Below are positions 44,351-51,899 of a stretch of DNA of 64,000 nt, piece by piece. This DNA comes from Flavobacteriales bacterium. Lineage in GTDB: Bacteria > Bacteroidota > Bacteroidia > Flavobacteriales_F > PHOS-HE28. Both the position numbers and the translations under genes were made by a program. Below the pieces are notes generated by a model, which saw nothing but the letters and a program-made list of their open reading frames with translations, ran no database searches and was not told where the DNA came from. Every line of letters begins with the position of its first letter. Positions within the stretch are counted from its first letter, which is position 1. The DNA lies in the NCBI GenBank assembly GCA_016710015.1, contig JADJLR010000001.1, forward strand, positions 964,501 to 1,028,500, given 5' to 3'.

Positions 44351-44592
44351 AATCGTGCCCTTGGGAACGCATCCCCGACTTCGACGGGTGGTCTGAATTT
44401 GAGCGCTTCGAAGCTTGGTTGAAGGACCAAGTTGCGGAAGGGGTCGCTGAAGAATGCTCTGTTTTGAAGCCGTATAGTGAGGCAGCCTGCTTGAAGGAAA
44501 AATGGTTTGCTCACGTGCCTAGCGCTCAAGTTTGGCGGCTGGTCTGGCCTGAACCTCCCTTTGCTGGAGTTTTTGAAAAAGTCACCATGTAA
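44347..44592 (+). CDS. candidate immunity protein of the first RHS toxin
   Basis: An 81-residue acidic protein (MKSCPWERIPDFDGWSEFER, then WLKDQVAEG and WRLVWPEPPFAGVFEKV). Its ATG overlaps the toxin stop in an ATGA arrangement, the usual layout of toxin-immunity pairs. It has no signal peptide, so it would act in the cytosol, where an NADase-type toxin works. Function rests on position, size and charge; I recall similar small proteins next to polymorphic toxins. Confidence 0.6.
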   Translation: MKSCPWERIPDFDGWSEFERFEAWLKDQVAEGVAEECSVLKPYSEAACLKEKWFAHVPSAQVWRLVWPEPPFAGVFEKVTM

Positions 44593-44874
44593 GAGGGTCC
44601 GTGCGAAGGATGATGCGATGTATTTAGTGATCTTTATTTGCCGCTACAGCTCCCCAAGATCTGGTACATGGGAAAGGAGCAACCCATAGCACACCTCATA
44701 TCCGGAAGATGAGAAAGTGCAAATTGACCCAACCTCAGAACGTAGCGAAGCTCCGCAAGCATGAGATATGGCCAAAGGGCTAAGTTCAATCTGGATCTAC
44801 TGCAGCTTCCTATCAAACCCAGCTTTCGATCCTTAGAAACCGTCGGGGGCGCCGGGGGGGTGTGAGGGCCGTGC
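44593..44874. other. spacer between RHS cassettes
   Basis: 282 bases, A/T-richer than the RHS genes. No gene, repeat or clear terminator is recognised; GTCGGGGGCGCCGGGGGGG near 44842-44860 is a low-complexity run at its end. Confidence 0.4.
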
Positions 44875-45040
44875 TCAACGGTCCACGACCAATCGGTTCG
44901 CCAGACGCTTGCCTTCGCTGGTGCTGGAAAGCAGGTAAAGCCCCGGTGCTGATCGTATATGCTCAACACAGCACGGTCAGTGGTGCTTTGTTGGGAAAGC
45001 ACGATGCGGCCGCTGGCATCTAGACCCACGCAGGGTGTCC
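44875..45040 (-). pseudogene. remnant of a T9SS sorting domain
   Basis: On the minus strand LDASGRIVLSQQSTTDRAVL is followed, after a frame change, by APGLYLLSSTSEGKRLANRL and a stop at 44875. The pattern (LDASGR, APGLYLL, and the basic end) is the last strand pair of a type A sorting domain. The rest of the gene is absent; the second RHS segment begins 30 bases beyond. It marks a recombination junction. Confidence 0.65.
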
Positions 45041-45069
45041 GCTGAGTCAGTGTCAAACCTCTGCTGGGT

Positions 45070-46569
45070 CTCGCCAACGGACGCGTGAAGGCTGTGCATG
45101 CCGATGCTGCGCGAACGCATACGCTGGCCTCCTTCACCTATGATGCCGGTGGCAACCGCCTACTGAAGGTGGCCTATGCCACCGATGGCACCACCCCTAC
45201 GGAAAGTACTTGGTACCTACGCGATGGAAGCGGCGGGGTGTTGAGCTATACCCATGTGGATGAGCTGTTGCAAACCACCACCGAGGAATTGCCCATTGCC
45301 GGAGTAGGCAGCTACCTGCGCGCAAGCCTCAAGACGCGCTACGAAGTGAGCGACCACTTGGGCAATACACGAGTCTCCTTCACCACCGATGGCAACGGGG
45401 ATGTGCTTGTAATTGAAGCGCACGACTATTACCCGCACGGTGGCCTCCTCCCAGGCCGGCAACTAAGCGGCACCGGCGGTAGCCCCCTCGCCTACCAAGG
45501 CCAGGAATACGACCCCGAGGTGGGCCTTACCGCCTTTAACCTGCGCCAATACGATGGGCGCATAGGCCGCTGGTTGACCACAGACCGTTTTGGCCAACAC
45601 CATAGCCCCTACCTGGCCATGAGCAACAACCCGGTGAGTTTCGTGGATCCGGATGGGGGGTATGATCAGCGGGACCGACTTATTGATGAAATATGGGATT
45701 CGGGCTTGGGGCTCTCCGCAGCGTTCTCGAATTGGGACGAGTACTACCTCTATCGGGACGAACAGGACCAGTATGACCAGGGATACATGGTGGAGGATTA
45801 TCAGGCCTACTATTCCTACCAGTACTGCCAGTGGAGGCAGGTGGTCACCATAGGTGGTAGGTCCGAGAGCGTATTGATGCAGACGAAGCGCAGCCATGAA
45901 CGCATCGATGTATACATCTCTCGCCGGCATATGACCACTGGAGAGCGCATCTACGAGCGGGTATCGCGCAATTTGAAACAGAGACCCGGTTACTTCGATG
46001 GCATGGGAAAAGCTCTGGCCTCGGGCTTCATGGAGACCTTGCACACCTCGTTGGACCTTGTTGGTATGGCACCAGGCATTGGCGAAGGGGCCGATGTCGT
46101 CAATGGTTTGATCTATCTGGCCGAAGGAGACCGTTGGAACGCGACAATTAGCTTTGCCGGTGCCGTTGCAGTAGTTGGGGGGCAGGCGATCACCGGAGCG
46201 AGGTTGTTGGGAAAGGTGGCCAATGCCCCAATACCCAAGCCCCGACTTCCTGGGCCAACCATTGATCCACTGACCGGACAGCCCGTCGGACGGTTCATTG
46301 GCAACCAAAGTGGACCGCCAATGATTGAACCAGTCGGGGGGAGTACGGTATCGGCTGGCCGAGGTGGTGTCGATACGCACACGCTTTACCCGAATGGATC
46401 GAATTATCAGCGACTTAATCCGGTGGGACACCCTAATAACCCAACACCACACGCGCATGGCCACGCACTTGGCACTGGTCCGGGTATGAATGGCCAAGGT
46501 CCATCGCTCGACAGATCGGGTAACGTCGTACCTTGGAATAGCACTGATGCACACTGGCCTTTCCCTTAA
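45070..46569 (+). CDS. second RHS cassette with type-24-like C-terminal toxin, 5' truncated
   Basis: Starts at ANGRVKAVHADAARTHTLAS, homologous to residue 50 or so of the first RHS frame, without the upstream part; an ATG at 45085 allows translation. About 1.1 kb up to GGQAITGARL is nearly identical to the first cassette. The C-terminus then differs completely: GGVDTHTLYPNGSNYQRLNP, GHPNNPTPHAHGHALGTGPG and VPWNSTDAHWPFP. This resembles the polymorphic toxin type 24 domain as I recall it. It is a classical orphan rhs-CT arrangement, probably silent until recombined behind a full core. Confidence 0.75.
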   Translation, partial: LANGRVKAVHADAARTHTLASFTYDAGGNRLLKVAYATDGTTPTESTWYLRDGSGGVLSYTHVDELLQTTTEELPIAGVGSYLRASLKTRYEVSDHLGNTRVSFTTDGNGDVLVIEAHDYYPHGGLLPGRQLSGTGGSPLAYQGQEYDPEVGLTAFNLRQYDGRIGRWLTTDRFGQHHSPYLAMSNNPVSFVDPDGGYDQRDRLIDEIWDSGLGLSAAFSNWDEYYLYRDEQDQYDQGYMVEDYQAYYSYQYCQWRQVVTIGGRSESVLMQTKRSHERIDVYISRRHMTTGERIYERVSRNLKQRPGYFDGMGKALASGFMETLHTSLDLVGMAPGIGEGADVVNGLIYLAEGDRWNATISFAGAVAVVGGQAITGARLLGKVANAPIPKPRLPGPTIDPLTGQPVGRFIGNQSGPPMIEPVGGSTVSAGRGGVDTHTLYPNGSNYQRLNPVGHPNNPTPHAHGHALGTGPGMNGQGPSLDRSGNVVPWNSTDAHWPFP

Positions 46570-46577
46570 TAGTCCAC

Positions 46578-46991
46578 ATGAACCCTGAACAATTTCTACA
46601 ATCAATTTATTTGGGCGACCGTGCATGCAAAGCGGTGCACATCGAATCGTTAAGGAGACAGATTGCTATCCAAGTCGACGTCATCTCCCGACTGAAGCCC
46701 GGCACGAAGACATGGGGGTTCTTCTCTGAGGCGGACATACCGAATGGTTGGCTGGTTTTCGGCGATGTTCGCGCTGTTCGTTTTGAACCTGCTGGCCCCG
46801 TCCCGAACGATCTCATTAATAGTATTTCAGTGAAGCTTCTAGATCCCTGCGAAGATTCTCCGAAATACTTATTTGAACTCTCCATTGATTCAGTGGACTC
46901 AATCGGGATCCATACTGAAGTTCTTCTCCAAATCGAAGCAAGTAGCCTTCATATAGAAGACCCGAAGGGTCAAGTATCATCATCATTTTAG
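46578..46991 (+). CDS. candidate immunity protein of the second RHS toxin
   Basis: A 137-residue acidic, beta-rich protein (FLQSIYLGDRACKAVHIESL, ISRLKPGTKTWGFFSEADIP, LIVFGDVRAVRFEP-like strand). The pattern matches small proteins I recall as DUF6258, found beside polymorphic toxins. It begins eight bases after the toxin stop. It shares nothing with the first immunity candidate, as expected when each toxin tip carries its own antidote. Confidence 0.6.
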   Translation: MNPEQFLQSIYLGDRACKAVHIESLRRQIAIQVDVISRLKPGTKTWGFFSEADIPNGWLVFGDVRAVRFEPAGPVPNDLINSISVKLLDPCEDSPKYLFELSIDSVDSIGIHTEVLLQIEASSLHIEDPKGQVSSSF

Positions 46992-47011
46992 TCCCCTGCT
47001 GGCGCGAATTC

Positions 47012-47100
47012 TAGACCTCCGCAGGGTGAGCACTGATCGCAACCCCGCCACCAAACCTCCGCCGGGTCTGTCCGCTGCTCTTGAGCGGACGACCCTGCGG
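47012..47100 (+). repeat. REP pair with unoccupied IS110 target site
   Basis: ACCTCCGCAGGGTGAGCACT...AAACCTCCGCCGG (47012-47064) is followed without a break by GGTCTGTCC and the hairpin GTCCGCT-GCTCTTG-AGCGGAC, ending GACCCTGCGG. The two halves are the exact flanks found on either side of the IS110 copies. It stands about 30 bases upstream of the transposase gene. Confidence 0.8.
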
Positions 47101-47132
47101 TTTCGAAGACGGTAGCTCCGCTACCTTCCGGC

Positions 47133-47720
47133 ATGGCCGTGCGGCGCAAACGGGAGAAGGACCACGCAGTGTACTTCGGAACATTCACTTGCTACCAGTG
47201 GATCCCCTTGTTGCACATGACCAACGCTTATGACGCCGTGTACAAGTGGATGCATATTGCACACGGTCTGGGCTACCGTTTCTTCGGGTATGCCATCATG
47301 CCCAATCACTTCCACTTCGTGATCCGGGTACCGGAAGGTGGGGCGGTGAACACCGTGCTAGCCAACGGCAAGCGCTTCTTGGCCTACGAGATCATCGAAC
47401 GATCCAAGGCGCTCGGTCTTGACGATGTGCTCCTGCAACTCCAGCAGGGAGTTCGGGCTTCCGACAGCGCACGCAAACAGAAACACCGGGACTTCGCCAC
47501 CACCACGGACCTGATCGAACTGTTCGATGCCCGCATGATCGAGCAAAAGCTGAAGTACATCCACGCCAATCCGGTGAGTAAGAAGTGGCATTTGGTGGAT
47601 GATGCGGTGGAGTATCCGCACTCCAGCTTTGCTTCCTACGCCGATGGCCGGAACCGTGAAGCTCCGTTGGATGCCTACCAAGCGCATGGATACCTGGGCG
47701 GAAAGGGCGCCCCGTGGTAA
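47133..47720 (+). CDS. REP-associated tyrosine transposase (RAYT)
   Basis: A 195-residue Y1 transposase of the REP-associated group. The His-x-His metal site is in MPNHFHFVIRVPEGG at about residues 55-69. The C-terminal signature KLKYIHANPVSKKWHL (near 144-159) is typical of RAYTs. The enzyme cuts single-stranded REP hairpins through a tyrosine. REPs in opposite orientation lie on both sides (47066-47100 and 47799-47843), so gene plus REPs form a REPtron-like unit. It has an intact frame in an otherwise eroded island, and may serve the REPs that the IS110 copies use as targets. Confidence 0.85.
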   Translation: MAVRRKREKDHAVYFGTFTCYQWIPLLHMTNAYDAVYKWMHIAHGLGYRFFGYAIMPNHFHFVIRVPEGGAVNTVLANGKRFLAYEIIERSKALGLDDVLLQLQQGVRASDSARKQKHRDFATTTDLIELFDARMIEQKLKYIHANPVSKKWHLVDDAVEYPHSSFASYADGRNREAPLDAYQAHGYLGGKGAPW

Positions 47721-47798
47721 AGCGAAATACCGGGTTCGTAATTTGGAGGCACCATGAGTGATGATGTCGGATACGGGAAGGTACGTGCGGCTACGTGG

Positions 47799-47843
47799 CC
47801 GCAGGGTCGTCCAGTACCGGCTACTCGCCGGGGCGGGACAGAC
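47799..47843 (-). repeat. REP downstream of RAYT, at the right end of IS110 copy B
   Basis: Minus strand GTCTGTCCCGCCCCGGCGAG ... GGACGACCCTGCGG, inverted relative to the REP before the transposase. The IS110 copy B begins directly at 47844. Confidence 0.75.
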
Positions 47844-48023
47844 CTATTCTATGTCATTTGCAGCATTACGATGAGTTTATTTTAGGCATGAGGAACTCCA
47901 GGCATGTGCCAGGGCGCGTGACACATGTTCATGCCCGTCGTTCATCGCGCCTATCCTGGCAGGTTGCTCTCCAGCAGAGCCTACTTCCGTTTGGGCGCGA
48001 TGCACAAAGTTGCAACTAGTGGT

Positions 48024-48888
48024 TCAGGTCGTTGTTATCGGTCGCCGTTCGTAGGGCCTGTTGTTCCGGATGCACGCGATGCACGAGCTTGTTGCGCACT
48101 GCATTGACCACAGGATCGGCTTCTGCCTTCAGCACGCTTGGCTCGAATGCGGCGCAGTTCACCGGGTTCGCGCACACTTACCAGCGCGGACATGTGCAGG
48201 GTCTTGAGCGACTTATCAGCGATGCGCGGTGCGGCCACGCACTGCTGCCTGGTGCGCTCGAAGGGTGCGCAGGCATGGCAGGTGGCGCGGCGTGTTGAAG
48301 CGCAAAGCCATCGGTGCAGACGGGCCAACGCCGGGTATGGTGCGCAACAGATCGTTGCGTTGGTCCGTGGATCGGTCCTAACATGGCCACGAGTTGGCCG
48401 TCGCTTGTCGATGCGTCGAACTCGTGCTGGCGGTCCATATAGCGGTTCAGGTCCGTGATGTGTGTCCTTCGGCCCGGCTGCACTAGGTGGTGGTCCTGAC
48501 AAATGCTTGAGCCGGTCCAGCTCAGGTTCTGTGCTTAGGCAATCTGGCTTTCTCATGGAAGGTGCGTGCATACTGCGCGATGCGCAGGATCCACCTTGTC
48601 GTTCTTCACGCGCTTGATACCCATGCTCTGCTGGATGTCGTTGGGGTGCGCACCAAGCATGCCACTGCTGCCCAACGATCGGGTTCAGCATCATCGGTAA
48701 AGTGCCCGGTTGCTTCCGCAGATCAAACCTTGCCCACCTCCACACCGTGACGCTTACTGACCCATCAACTTCATCACCGCCTTGCGGTCGTTCTCTATTT
48801 GCACGCTCTCAAGGTGCGTGCCTTTTCCATCCAGCAGTGCGAAGTCTAGTGTCGCGCTGCTCACGTCAATGCCTATCCAATGTTCCAT
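48024..48888 (-). pseudogene. IS110 transposase, copy B, many small deletions
   Basis: Fragments such as QQWHAWCAPQRHPAEHGYQA, HMSALVSVREPGELR and the intact N-terminus HWIGIDVSSATLDFALLDGK identify it, but no frame survives for more than about 40 residues. Compared with copy A nearly all changes are deletions. It cannot encode an active enzyme as written. Confidence 0.75.
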
Positions 48889-49144
48889 CAACAGTTACAT
48901 TTGGGTTGTACAAACGATCGCTGGAGAGGCTGAGCGACAGGTCCGATGCTCCATGACTCTAATAGGCCCCTTACGCCTGCAATTCTATCCGAGCCTAAGA
49001 CCTGAGATGACCATGGGTACCGATAGGTCTCATAGGGCTGTTCCCTATCTGCGGAGTTGGTTCACCCACGGCCAGGCTCAGTTCTCTTCAGTGATCTATC
49101 ACTCGACAAGGAAGCAACTCCTTATCGACCGTGCAAGACTAGAG
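48889..49144 (-). ncRNA. candidate bridge RNA region, IS110 copy B
   Basis: The 256-base non-coding left end, differing from copy A by only a few single-base indels even though the adjacent transposase is heavily eroded. Same hairpins as in copies A and C. RNA nature inferred from the IS110 family. Confidence 0.45.
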
Positions 49145-49200
49145 CCGGCGGAGGTTTTGGTGGCGGGATGTCGATCAGTGCTCACCCTGCGGAGGTTTAG
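49145..49200 (-). repeat. REP-associated flank at the left end of IS110 copy B
   Basis: Minus strand AAACCTCCGCAGGGTGAGCA, GATCGACATCCCGCCACC, AAAACCTCCGCCGG. Same block as at 42367-42418 and 47012-47064 with small differences. Confidence 0.7.
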
Positions 49201-49237
49201 GAACATACTTTGATCCACATTTGAACGGCAAACGATA

Positions 49238-49606
49238 GTGCGCAAATTCCTCCATAATTTTGGGTGGCTCTTCTTATGGGGCCTCATAGTCCTATTGGTT
49301 TTTCAATGGCGGAAGCGCGATAGTGATCGATTGGATCGGTTTGGGAAATACACGATTGCAATGACCACGAAGTATTATAGAGCTGCGTCTGGTGATAAAT
49401 ATGTTTCATACGAGTTCAAGTTCCATGGTGATCTCATTCACAGAAGCAGTGGGGACCATCTGGACTTTGACCTTAACCGGCGCTACTTCGTACGATTCGA
49501 TTCCACCAATGCACGCAACAGCGAATTGCTAAGCACTCCATTGGTACCAGACACGTTGTTGAACATTCCCCCAGGGGGCTGGGCGAGCTTGCCTGTCCCG
49601 CATTAG
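49238..49606 (+). CDS. small membrane-anchored protein
   Basis: A 122-residue protein starting at GTG 49238 with one N-terminal transmembrane segment (FGWLFLWGLIVLLVFQW) and a beta-rich soluble domain (KYTIAMTTKYYRAASGDKYV, HLDFDLNRRYFVRFD, NSELLSTPLVPDTLLNIPPG). Its design, with low-GC codons, is like small membrane proteins common in Bacteroidota accessory DNA, some of which act as immunity proteins. The last residues (ASLPVPH) run into a GTCCCGC sequence that may be part of a palindromic element, so the natural end may be altered. It lies alone between inverted IS110 copies B and C. Confidence 0.6.
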   Translation: MRKFLHNFGWLFLWGLIVLLVFQWRKRDSDRLDRFGKYTIAMTTKYYRAASGDKYVSYEFKFHGDLIHRSSGDHLDFDLNRRYFVRFDSTNARNSELLSTPLVPDTLLNIPPGGWASLPVPH

Positions 49607-49664
49607 CATTCGGCAAAGTTCGATCCAGACCTTGGCAGGTTGTCCGCCCGCAAACCTCCGCCGG

Positions 49665-49919
49665 CTCTAGTCTTGCACGGTCGATAAGGAGTTGCTTCCT
49701 TGTCGAGTGATAGATCACTGAAGAGAACTGAGCCTGGCCGTGGGTGAACCAACTCCGCAGATAGGGAACAGCCCTATGAGACCTATCGGTACCCATGGTC
49801 ATCTCAGGTCTTAGGCTCGGATAGAATTGCAGGCGTAAGGGCCTATTAGAGTCATGGAGCATCGGACCTGTCGCTCAGCCTCTCCAGCGATCGTTTGTAC
49901 AACCCAAATGTAACTGTTG
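49665..49919 (+). ncRNA. candidate bridge RNA region, IS110 copy C
   Basis: The 255-base non-coding left end. A hairpin with arms CGATAAGGA and TCCTTGTCG lies at 49682-49705, then GTGATAGATCAC and others. Conserved with copies A and B. In the IS110 group this stretch is the usual location of the bridge RNA. Confidence 0.5.
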
Positions 49920-50711
49920 ATGGAACATTGGATAGGCATTGACGTGAGCAGCGCGACACTAGACTTCGCACTGCTGGATGGAAAAGGCACGCACCTTGAG
50001 AGCGTGCAAATAGAGAACGACCGCAAGGCGGTGATGAAGTTGATGGGTCAGTGGAGTAAGCGTCACGGTGTGGAGGTGGGCAAGAGTTTGATCGCTTGGA
50101 AGCAACCGGGCACTACACACTGATGATGCTGAACCTGATCGTTGGGCAGCAGTGGCATGCTTGGTTGGCGCACCCCAACGACATCCAGCAGAGCATGGGT
50201 ATCAAGCGCGTGAAGAACGACAAGGTGGATGCCCTGCGCATCGCGCAGTATGCACGCACCTTCCATGAGAAAGCCAGATTGTTCACAGCACAGAACCTGA
50301 AGCTGGACCGGCTCAAGCATTTGATCACACGTAGGGAACCACCTAGTGCGTAGCCGGGCCAGGCATAGGACACACATCACGGACCTGAACCGCTATATGG
50401 ACCGCCAGCTAAGGACCGAGTTCGACCGCATCGACAAGCGATGATCAAGCTCGAGGACCAACTCGTGGCCCATGTGGATGCCTTGATCCTTGCCGAGATC
50501 AGGACCCGATCCACAGACCGAACTGCACATGTCCGCGCTGGTAAGTGTGCGCGAACCCGGTGAACTGCGCCAGTACTTCGAGCGCAAGCGTGCTGAAGGC
50601 AAGAAGCCGATCCTGGTGGTCAATGCAGTGCGCAACAAGCTCGTGCATCGCGTGTGCGCTGTGATCCGGAACAACAGGCCCTACGAACGGCGACCGATAA
50701 CAACGACCTGA
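49920..50711 (+). pseudogene. IS110 transposase, copy C, frameshifted and deleted
   Basis: The N-terminus HWIGIDVSSATLDFALLDGK is intact. A missing T near 50090 shifts the frame (KSLIAWKQPG), an extra G near 50334 does so again (TRREPPSA), and about 210 bases of the transposase_20 domain are deleted. The end (HMSALVSVREPGELRQYFER, VVNAVRNKLVHRVCAVIRNN) is clear. Confidence 0.8.
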
Positions 50712-50901
50712 ACCACTAGTTGCAACTTTGTGCATCGCGCCCAAACGGAAGTAGGCTCTGCTGGAGAGCAACCTGCCAGGGATAGGCGCGATGAACGACG
50801 GGCATGAACATGTGTCGGGGGCACGTCGCCCTTGGCACATGCCTGGAGTTCCTCATGCCTAAAATAAACTCATCGTAATGCTTGCAAATGACATAGAATA
50901 G

Positions 50902-50937
50902 GTCTGTCCGCTGCTTTTGAGCGGACGGCCCTGCGAC
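50902..50937 (+). repeat. REP at the right end of IS110 copy C
   Basis: GTCTGTCCGCTGCTTTTGAG continues with CGGACGGCCCTGCG. Same hairpin (GTCCGCT/AGCGGAC) as 47066-47100, with two substitutions. It adjoins the element without extra bases. Confidence 0.8.
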
Positions 50938-51086
50938 CCAGAAGAAGAGCATGGATACGTGGTCGAAAGGGCGACCCGTGGTGAAGCGAACTTGATCATA
51001 GCTGGGAACGCAGGACTTCACCCCCACCAACCCGACTTCTCCACATCCCACCTGCACCAAAAGCAGGAACCACTACATTCGGTGCG

Positions 51087-51899
51087 ATGCGTTCAACGAT
51101 CACCGCGCTCTGCTTCGGCATCGTGCAATTGGCCAGTGCCAGTGGCGAAGGTCAACCAGTGGGTGCGCGCTTCGCGGGCATGGGCTATGCGGGGATCACC
51201 GTGGCCGACCTGTGGAGCTTGCGCCTGAATCCGGCCGGACTGGCGGGCTTGGACAAGCCCATGGCCGGGGCCTTCTACCAAAGCCACTACCTAAGCCAAG
51301 ACCTTGCGCAACAAGGATTGGCCGTGGCCATTCCTTTGGGCAAAGGCACCTTGGGCATTGGTGCGGATCGTTTCGGGTATTCGCTGTACAACGAGACCAA
51401 GGTGAGTGCATCCTATGCCATGCGCTTCGGCGAAGGGCTGCGTGCTGCGGTGCAACTGGATCACATCGGCGTGCGCTTGGGCGAGAACTACGGAAGCAGC
51501 AGTGTCCTCGCGGCCGAGGTGGGTGTGCAGGCGAAGGTCACCGATGAATTGTGGATCGGGGCGCATGTGTACAACCCTACGCGGGCCTTGCTCGGCGGAC
51601 CGTACGATGAACGCATCCCCACCTTGTTACGCGTGGGCATGGGCTACACCTTCAGCAAGAAACTGCTGATGACCTTGGATGCCGAGAAGGACATCGACCG
51701 CCAAGAGCGCTTCCGCATGGGAGTGGAATACCATCCGAACGACGTCCTATACCTCCGAACAGGGATCAGCACCGGCGCCGTGCAAGGCCATTTCGGCGCG
51801 GGGATACGGTACAAGCAGTTGGACATCGATCTGGCGGTATCCGTGCGTTCGCAGTTGGGTGCCACACCGATCCTGGGGCTGAACTACCGGTTCAAATGA
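51087..51899 (+). CDS. PorV/PorQ-like outer-membrane barrel protein
   Basis: A 270-residue protein with a signal peptide (STITALCFGIVQLASASG) and alternating beta-strands ending in an aromatic residue (ILGLNYRF), typical of an outer-membrane barrel. The opening GARFAGMGYAGITVADLWSL with RLNPAGLAGL matches the conserved start of PorV/PorQ/FadL-like barrels in Bacteroidota, where 'NPAGLA' follows a signal peptide. Its stop overlaps the next start (ATGA), so the two are coupled. It may support export or assembly of its partner; exact role unknown. Confidence 0.7.
   Translation: MRSTITALCFGIVQLASASGEGQPVGARFAGMGYAGITVADLWSLRLNPAGLAGLDKPMAGAFYQSHYLSQDLAQQGLAVAIPLGKGTLGIGADRFGYSLYNETKVSASYAMRFGEGLRAAVQLDHIGVRLGENYGSSSVLAAEVGVQAKVTDELWIGAHVYNPTRALLGGPYDERIPTLLRVGMGYTFSKKLLMTLDAEKDIDRQERFRMGVEYHPNDVLYLRTGISTGAVQGHFGAGIRYKQLDIDLAVSVRSQLGATPILGLNYRFK

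Larger units (their letters stand above)
47844..49144 (-). mobile_element. IS110-family element, copy B, eroded
   Basis: About 1301 bp, roughly 150 bp shorter than copy A through many scattered 1-30 base deletions between 47850 and 48780. The left end and first 110 bases of the transposase are almost unchanged. It has the same borders (CTATTCTATGTC at the low end, CTAGAG at the high end) and the same REP flanks as copy A. Confidence 0.75.
49665..50901 (+). mobile_element. IS110-family element, copy C, internally deleted
   Basis: About 1237 bp, plus orientation. Same borders as copies A and B (CTCTAG at the left, GACATAGAATAG at the right). Compared with copy A it lacks about 210 bases within the C-terminal domain (junction near 50520, GACCGAACTGCACATGTCC). 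Left flank CCTCCGCCGG, right flank REP at 50902. It is inverted relative to copy B, their left ends facing each other across 520 bases. Confidence 0.8.

Noticed and set aside
47844..50901. IS110 copies B and C as a composite transposon
   Set aside because: IS110 elements move by site-specific recombination of a circular form, and each copy has its own REP target, so independent insertions explain the layout.
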